Positions 7,089 to 11,096 of a DNA stretch of 11,096 nt are shown here, in pieces (within the stretch, counting starts at the first letter, position 1; each line of letters starts with the position of its first letter). Origin of the DNA: Anaerolineales bacterium (GTDB lineage: Bacteria; Chloroflexota; Anaerolineae; Anaerolineales; Villigracilaceae); NCBI GenBank assembly GCA_025966435.1, contig JAICRQ010000066.1, positions 1 through 11,096 on the forward strand, in the 5' to 3' direction. The position numbers and the translations under genes were made by a program. A model generated the notes under the pieces. It searched no databases and was not told the DNA's origin. It was given only the letters and a program-made list of their open reading frames with translations.

Positions 7089-7934
7089 ATGGGAGTTTTT
7101 GTTGGGTTGGATATCGGCGGAACAAAGATCATGGTCGCCGCGGCGGATCGTGAGGGGAATATCCTCCGGCGAGCGCGAATGGATACATCCACAAGTCTGG
7201 ACGAAGACCTGACCAACATCAATAATATGATCGTTGAAGTCTCCGGGGAAGATGAGATCCTCGGCATGGGCGCAGCAATCGGAGGTCCGCTGGATTGGGA
7301 ACAGGGAATTGTCTCTCCTCTGCACCAGCCTGCCTGGCGAAACATTCCCCTCAAAGGGATGATGGAAGAAAAATGGGGCTGTCCGTTCTATGTGGACGTT
7401 GATACCAATGTCGCCGCGGTCGGAGAGTACCGTTGGGGAGAAATCCTGGCAAAACGCTTTCTGTACATCACCCTCAGCACTGGCATGGGTGGAGGGTTCT
7501 TAATCGACGGCAGAATCTATCGCGGGCAGGCTGGCGCGCATCCTGAAGTCGGGCACCAGTCCATCCATTTTCGATCCTCAAACATATCAGCGGTTCATTG
7601 TGAATGCGGCGCGCCTGATTGCCTGGAGGCGCTGGTCTCGGGCAATGGCATCCGCCGCATCTATGGCAAGCCAGCCGAGAATTTGAGTCCGAAGGAATGG
7701 GAAGAAGTCGCTTACAACCTGGGACAGGGACTGCGCAATATGGCCTCTCTCTATGCCCCGGAACTCATCCGCATTGGCGGAGGAGTGGCGGTGGGAGGAG
7801 GAGAAAAATTCATTCACGCAGCCAGGAAGGTGATGGAAGAACACCTGAAACTGGTTCCCGCTCCTCAAGTGGAATTGAGTCATCTGGGATATGACACGGC
7901 TCTGCGAGGCGCGATAGCAATGGCACTGCCATAG
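7089..7934 (+). CDS. ROK-family sugar kinase
   Basis: This 281-residue cytoplasmic kinase transfers the ATP gamma-phosphate to a hexose or ketose. The N-terminal phosphate-binding motif is DIGGTK (residues 8-13). The catalytic Asp is present as Asp105 in VDVDTNVAAVGE. STGMGGG (130-136) is the second phosphate loop, and the zinc site is complete: GHQ with His156, then CECGAPDCLEA with Cys171, Cys173 and Cys178. IRIGGGVA (227-234) matches the adenosine-binding region. It therefore looks like an active enzyme, unlike the ROK regulator nearby. AGGTG six bases before ATG supports the start, and it lies 27 bases after the isomerase gene, so the two form one transcription unit. By context it would phosphorylate the product or substrate of the isomerase; fructose-, allose- or mannose-type sugars are possible. 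No terminator is visible after the stop. Confidence 0.92.
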   Translation: MGVFVGLDIGGTKIMVAAADREGNILRRARMDTSTSLDEDLTNINNMIVEVSGEDEILGMGAAIGGPLDWEQGIVSPLHQPAWRNIPLKGMMEEKWGCPFYVDVDTNVAAVGEYRWGEILAKRFLYITLSTGMGGGFLIDGRIYRGQAGAHPEVGHQSIHFRSSNISAVHCECGAPDCLEALVSGNGIRRIYGKPAENLSPKEWEEVAYNLGQGLRNMASLYAPELIRIGGGVAVGGGEKFIHAARKVMEEHLKLVPAPQVELSHLGYDTALRGAIAMALP

Positions 7935-8034
7935 GGCAACCACAAATCTCGCGCACACTTTCCTCATCACTGCTGGAACGCCCATGCCGCATAAAGAAAA
8001 TTGTTGTTTTATCGCTCAAGCTTCTTTTCTCCAT
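7935..8034 (-). pseudogene. Histidine phosphatase (phosphoglycerate mutase-like) N-terminal fragment
   Basis: From ATG at 8032-8034 the minus strand encodes MEKRSLSDKTTIFFMRHGRS and then SSDEESVREICG. FFMRHGRS is the RHG phosphohistidine motif that opens the histidine phosphatase superfamily, at its normal N-terminal place. After about 33 codons the frame runs into the antisense of the ROK kinase C-terminus, and no phosphatase sequence follows, although the family needs about 150-200 residues. GGAG eight bases before the ATG looks like a ribosome site, and the start overlaps the end of the SnoaL-like pseudogene by 19 bases, as in a coupled operon. The fragment looks cut off by a rearrangement next to the kinase stop. 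The exact breakpoint is uncertain. Confidence 0.55.
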
Positions 8035-8396
8035 GCCTCGGCTCCACAATGCTCTGCAACTTGACTGTTAACAAAACGAAGAATATCAATTGTTTATCGC
8101 TTAATCGATTTTCCAGATTGATCCGTAATGTTCCATTGTAGCCGTCCTACAACCTTATCCCCCTCAGCAATTAAATCTTCAATCGTTACCTTTAGCTCTA
8201 ATCCAGATTGTCATGAATGTAAGACAATCTGCTTAAATTCATCCGGACCGTCAATATCCATCTCGGGTGGCTTCTGGTGATCGATATAATCGAGTGAGAA
8301 GATCAAGTCCACCTCAGATAAATCACCCATGTTTAAAATCTCAACGATCTTTTGCAGGATCGCTCTGTTCTGCTCTGATCTTTGGCTATTGATCAT
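8016..8396 (-). pseudogene. SnoaL-like (ester cyclase/NTF2-fold) pseudogene with two in-frame stops
   Basis: Read from ATG at 8394-8396 to TGA at 8016-8018, this is 126 codons in one unbroken frame, the normal length of small SnoaL-like proteins, but with stops at 8211-8213 (TGA) and 8094-8096 (TAA). Family-like text runs through the whole frame: LQKIVEILNMGDLSEVDLIF and DYIDHQ near the start, GPDEFKQIV, then TIEDLIAEGDKVVGRLQW after the first stop, and TIDILRFVNSQVAEH followed by GAEAWRKEA after the second. Each stop is one C-to-T change from a plausible sense codon (CGA Arg, CAA Gln). If translated, only a 61-residue N-terminal piece would be made, too short for the cone-shaped fold. No strong ribosome site precedes the ATG. 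Its 3' end overlaps the start of the histidine phosphatase fragment. The function of the ancestor is unknown; this fold includes cyclases, isomerases and non-enzymatic proteins. Confidence 0.75.
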
Positions 8397-8414
8397 CGCT
8401 ACGGATTAGTCTAG

Positions 8415-8579
8415 TTAAGTCAATCTACGGTTTGGCGTCACATCCAGCAAATTCAAAGCTTTGGCGTTTAATGTATTCAGATAAAGAATAGGAGATGCGG
8501 CAGCCGCCGAAGGAGTGGTGCTCCAAGCGCGATCAAGTGCGGACAGTTTTTCGATACTGACTCCCGATTTGCGAGTTAG
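8415..8579 (-). other. Open tail downstream of the GNAT gene, no recognised content
   Basis: Directly after the GNAT stop (TAA, 8580-8582) the same minus-strand frame stays open for 54 more codons to TAA at 8415-8417. It would read SALDRAWSTTPSAAASPILY and then LNTLNAKALNLLDVTPNRR. There is no start codon with a ribosome site. The text has protein-like composition, but I do not recognise it. It may be the remnant of a decayed gene, a lost C-terminal extension of the acetyltransferase, or chance. With the gap up to the SnoaL-like pseudogene it is part of a roughly 180-base stretch without an intact gene. Confidence 0.25.
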
Positions 8580-9059
8580 TTAACGTGAATTAAGAGGCAT
8601 ATGCCACTCTAAGACCATGTCATTGACTGGCTCTTCCCTGGAAGTACCGACATATTGAAATCCACACTTCAAAGCAATCCGTTGCGATGCCAAATTATCA
8701 TGTGAGGTGATAATCACCAGCTTCTTCAACGAAGTATGACTCAGGACGTAGGATTGCAGCAGGTAGAGTGCCTTCGTGCCATACCCATGACCTCGCATTT
8801 GTGTACGAAAGAGATGGTAAGCGACCAGACTTTCCCCCGTGTGGATATTCATATCATGCAGCAGGATTTGACCGAGCAGTTCCCGATCGAGGAAGATTGA
8901 AAAATACAGAATATCCTCTCGGCGTTGGGCTTCCGAGACCCAGTGTTCCATTGAATCTCTGACGTCCGAATCGATCAAGATAGACCGCAGAAGGTCCAGG
9001 TCGGATGACCCGATGCTCACCTGGTCTTGACGATAGGATTGCGAGGTATAGAACGTCAT
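8580..9059 (-). CDS. GNAT-family N-acetyltransferase
   Basis: This 159-residue cytoplasmic protein should transfer an acetyl group from acetyl-CoA to an amine. The acetyl-CoA pyrophosphate loop is visible at about residues 86-94 (RTQMRGHGYG, the R/Q-x-x-G-x-G/A motif), preceded by the beta strand SLVAYHLF. The following helix (TKALYLLQSYV) and the late motif HDNLASQRIALKCGFQYVG (about 120-138) are typical of RimJ/RimL-like GNATs. ATG at 9057-9059 is chosen because the first residues after it already belong to the domain; a TTG six codons upstream (9077) has no ribosome site either. The ribosome site is weak. It lies 61 bases after the SET gene on the same strand, in AT-richer DNA, and may have its own promoter, though none is convincing. 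The acceptor is unknown. Unlike its downstream neighbours, it has no internal stop. Confidence 0.88.
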   Translation of the reverse strand: MTFYTSQSYRQDQVSIGSSDLDLLRSILIDSDVRDSMEHWVSEAQRREDILYFSIFLDRELLGQILLHDMNIHTGESLVAYHLFRTQMRGHGYGTKALYLLQSYVLSHTSLKKLVIITSHDNLASQRIALKCGFQYVGTSREEPVNDMVLEWHMPLNSR

Positions 9060-9120
9060 ATATGATCCACACCACAAAGCTGAGATTTATATTTTAGCTG
9101 CTACGCGAGGAAATCATTTC

Positions 9121-9561
9121 TTAATGACTCACGATAGACCACCGGCAACGTGGCGATTTACATAAGCAAACTTCAAGAGTTGTCTCGTCGTAATAATCAG
9201 CAGTGACTTCCTCATTCGCGCGAATTTGACGCAGCGCAACATATTGAGTCGAATTGGCACAACGTGAAATATCAATCGCGTTTGGCTCACACGAGTGATT
9301 GATATAGTAATGAAACAGTTTCGGCGTCACGATAAATACGTTCTCAGCCAATGTTTCCTGGTTATACATCTCGGCTGCCAGTTGCAATTTGTCAGGTTGC
9401 CGATCCTCCGCTCTAACGATAAGTCCTCCTGTGACCAGCATCAGCAATTCACCCGCATCGATATCATGCGTGGCAAACGTGCCAATCCCATGAATGGGAG
9501 ACATGCGCAACACAAGCCGACGATCAAACCACATCGTGATTGGCTCAGTTTGGTAATTCAT
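9121..9561 (-). CDS. SET-domain protein (putative protein lysine methyltransferase)
   Basis: This 146-residue protein has the core marks of a SET domain, which uses S-adenosylmethionine to methylate lysine side chains. GIGTFATHDIDAGELL (about 25-40) is the N-terminal GxG motif, YINHSCEPNA (86-95) is the cofactor-binding and pseudoknot motif, and ADYYDE (121-126) carries the catalytic Tyr candidates Tyr123/Tyr124. A short post-SET tail follows: CLCKSPRCRW with Cys132, Cys134 and Cys139, which with Cys91 can hold one zinc ion. ATG at 9559-9561 has GGGAG seven bases upstream; an in-frame upstream start would extend it into the kinase gene and is less likely. It lies 28 bases downstream of the BadF kinase gene, so it is probably the third gene of the amino-sugar operon. 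Small bacterial SET proteins of this type exist, but their substrates are mostly unknown. No DNA-binding or membrane part is visible. Confidence 0.9.
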   Translation of the reverse strand: MNYQTEPITMWFDRRLVLRMSPIHGIGTFATHDIDAGELLMLVTGGLIVRAEDRQPDKLQLAAEMYNQETLAENVFIVTPKLFHYYINHSCEPNAIDISRCANSTQYVALRQIRANEEVTADYYDETTLEVCLCKSPRCRWSIVSH

Positions 9562-9589
9562 AACCGTACTCCCATGAGACAGCTTCTTG

Positions 9590-10576
9590 TCATGTCGCAA
9601 AAAACGCTGCCTCCGGCAGCGTACTTTCGAGGTGCTCCAACAGGGTAGCATCAGTGACAATACCCATCAAATCCAGCGCCAGCAAGACCGCGCCGGCGGC
9701 TGGCTCAAACTGGCTCTGGATTGCGCATACATCCGGGGCAGACTCTCGTACACGCTCGATGAGCGCATTGCGCAATAGTGGCGAAGGATGGCGCAGAACC
9801 CCGCCTGTCAGCACCAGTGTAAACGGCGTTCCCAGTAACCCCACCTTTCGCGCCGCAGCGATCGTATAATCACCCAGAGCTTTACCATGCGAAACGACGA
9901 TCCGGCGCGCCGCGGCATCGCCGGCATCCGCGGCATCGAACAACTGGCGCACGAGCTGACGCCTGTTCTGAGGACGCGGAATGTCGCGCCCTGTCATCCG
10001 GTGCAATACCTCTTCGACGTTAGATGCATCGAAAGCCGCGAGAATTCGTTCGGTAAGGAGCGTCGGCGGATCGATCCCCAATTCGGCGCGATACACAGCG
10101 CGCAGTGCTTGCGAACTCAGTTCGTCGGCGCCTTGCACTTGCTGCCAGAAGCTACTGTGCCAGATACGGCCATCGGGATGTCGCGCGCCGACCGCTGCTC
10201 CCGTACCGCAAGCGACAACCACACCGGTGCCATCGGGTGAACCAGCGCGCAGCGCGCCCATGGCATCATTGACCACTACAATACGCCGACCGTAGCCTTG
10301 TCCGCGCATCGCCTCTTCGAGCAGCTCAAAATCCTCCGGCCAGTCGGCGCCAGCCAGGCTGAATGCACCGACGCTTAACTCGGGAGACGGAATGCCTGCT
10401 TCATTTAATGCAGCACCCACAGCGCGTTCGATCTCAGCGATGGCTGCGTCTGCCGACGTAGCGCCATAAATATCTCCGCAGCCGGCGCGGCCTGTGCCAA
10501 GGATCGCGCCATCATCACGCGCGACGAGCGCCAGCGTTTTGGTGTTGCCGCCATCGACTCCAAGCACAAACTTCAT
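9590..10576 (-). CDS. BadF/BadG/BcrA/BcrD-family kinase, N-acetylglucosamine kinase-like
   Basis: This 328-residue protein of the acetate-kinase/Hsp70 fold has the phosphate-1 loop GVDGGNTKT (6-14), the catalytic-Asp region VVNDAMGAL (101-109, Asp104), the phosphate-2 loop ACGTGAAVG (122-130) and LTGGV in the adenosine region of the C-terminal half. The length and motif order match eukaryote-type N-acetylglucosamine kinases and bacterial relatives, which phosphorylate GlcNAc or glucosamine at C6. It lies 18 bases downstream of a glucosamine-6-phosphate deaminase-like gene, which supports an amino-sugar substrate. The cysteine motif of dehydratase activases (the other branch of the family) is not visible, which argues against an activase role. 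The ribosome site is modest (AGGA 11 bases before ATG). Its GC-rich codon use differs from the AT-richer region downstream. N-acetylmuramic acid or plain glucosamine remain alternatives. Confidence 0.88.
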   Translation of the reverse strand: MKFVLGVDGGNTKTLALVARDDGAILGTGRAGCGDIYGATSADAAIAEIERAVGAALNEAGIPSPELSVGAFSLAGADWPEDFELLEEAMRGQGYGRRIVVVNDAMGALRAGSPDGTGVVVACGTGAAVGARHPDGRIWHSSFWQQVQGADELSSQALRAVYRAELGIDPPTLLTERILAAFDASNVEEVLHRMTGRDIPRPQNRRQLVRQLFDAADAGDAAARRIVVSHGKALGDYTIAAARKVGLLGTPFTLVLTGGVLRHPSPLLRNALIERVRESAPDVCAIQSQFEPAAGAVLLALDLMGIVTDATLLEHLESTLPEAAFFAT

Positions 10577-10594
10577 TGTCTATCTGTCCTGGGT

Positions 10595-11096
10595 TTAGAG
10601 ACCATGCCACGCCGCCCGATCTGCCAGGACTGTTACATTCGACGCAGACTGAAGATAGGATGCCGGCACCTCGGGCGTTTGTGGTCCCTCAATAGCACGA
10701 TGAAGGATTTGATATTTATGTGCCCCTGATACAAGGAGGAGCGTACGGCGAGCAGCCAGCAGCAAATCCATGCCGCATGTCAGTGCGTGAGGCGGTACCT
10801 GCTCCTCACCGCCCCAGTAACGCGCATTGCTTGCAATACTCTCCGGTGTCAGAGGGACGACCCGCGTGGGAGAATCAGGCAGCGACGGTGGTTCGTTGAA
10901 CCCCAAATGGCCATTCGGACCCAGTCCTAGAATCGAAATATCGAAACCACCGGTCTCGCGCACTGCAATCTCATAAGTGCGACAGGAGTCCCATGGATCT
11001 GGGGCATCACCCACCAACCGGACGACATTTGTTTCCGCGATATCAAGTGGTTCGATGAAGGAACGATGCATCCAGCCGAAGAGCGACCGCTGGTCA
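10595..11096 (-). CDS. Glucosamine-6-phosphate deaminase/isomerase-like protein (C-terminal part, runs off right edge)
   Basis: The last 166 residues of a NagB/6-phosphogluconolactonase-fold protein are visible; about 100 residues at the N-terminus lie outside the window. NagB converts glucosamine-6-phosphate to fructose-6-phosphate and ammonia in the cytoplasm. Landmarks: LFGWMHRSFIEPLDI at the visible start, the active-site loop LGLGPNGHLGFNEPPS, then TRVVPLTPESIASNARY, PPHALTCGMDLLLAARR and PASYLQSASNVTVLAD near the C-terminus. In classic NagB the loop reads DGH (Asp141, His143, Glu148 in E. coli); here it reads NGH, with His and Glu kept and Asp changed to Asn (codon AAT at 10913-10915). 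This could alter ring opening or substrate, so deaminase activity is likely but not assured. It is the first visible gene of the operon, followed after 18 bases by the BadF-type kinase. The other catalytic Asp lies beyond the edge and cannot be checked. Confidence 0.88.
   Translation of the reverse strand, partial: DQRSLFGWMHRSFIEPLDIAETNVVRLVGDAPDPWDSCRTYEIAVRETGGFDISILGLGPNGHLGFNEPPSLPDSPTRVVPLTPESIASNARYWGGEEQVPPHALTCGMDLLLAARRTLLLVSGAHKYQILHRAIEGPQTPEVPASYLQSASNVTVLADRAAWHGL

Noticed and set aside
7810..7934. Continuation of the histidine phosphatase frame antisense to the ROK kinase
   Set aside because: After about 33 codons the translation loses any phosphatase character and simply mirrors the kinase C-terminus.
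9562..9660. N-terminal extension of the SET protein into the kinase gene
   Set aside because: The upstream start overlaps the kinase C-terminus, and the start at 9561 has a good GGGAG site right before a SET-like beginning.

Overview
The window looks like part of a bacterial chromosome, most probably from Chloroflexota (Anaerolineae- or Caldilineae-like). This is an inference from the Pro/Thr-rich, PTATP-type linker behind the lipobox of the binding protein, the CUT1 sugar transporter lacking its own ATPase, and the mixture of ROK and BadF kinases with SET and GNAT genes. No rRNA, tRNA, CRISPR array, insertion sequence or phage gene was seen.

Left part (1-5543, all minus strand): a sugar-uptake operon. 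Read in transcription order it holds a ROK-family repressor (4293-5543), a lipoprotein solute-binding protein (2729-4165), two CUT1 permeases (1680-2642 and 742-1659), and the first 234 codons of an unrecognised, possibly carbohydrate-active protein that runs off the left edge (1-703). A near-consensus sigma70 promoter (TTGACA, 17 bp, TATTAT) with a small palindrome at the expected start of transcription lies before the repressor. A strong stem-loop sits between the binding-protein gene and the first permease gene, the usual place for an element that keeps binding protein more abundant than permease.

Middle (5637-7934, plus strand): two divergent genes, an L-fucose/L-arabinose-isomerase-like protein and a ROK sugar kinase. 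Together with the transporter they suggest a route of import, aldose-to-ketose isomerisation and phosphorylation for an unidentified sugar, probably controlled by the ROK repressor.

Region 7935-9120 (minus strand): an AT-richer, partly decayed stretch. It contains an N-terminal fragment of a histidine phosphatase that ends against the 3' end of the ROK kinase gene, a SnoaL-like pseudogene with two in-frame nonsense codons but no frameshift, a 165-base open tail of unknown nature, and an apparently intact GNAT acetyltransferase.

Right part (9121-11096, minus strand): a GC-richer amino-sugar cluster. In transcription order it holds a glucosamine-6-phosphate deaminase-like protein (N-terminus beyond the right edge, with Asn in place of the usual catalytic Asp), a BadF-type N-acetylglucosamine-kinase-like protein, and a small SET-domain protein 28 bases downstream. 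The SET gene next to amino-sugar kinases and the unknown protein at the left edge are the least explained items. I see no clearly new multi-gene system.
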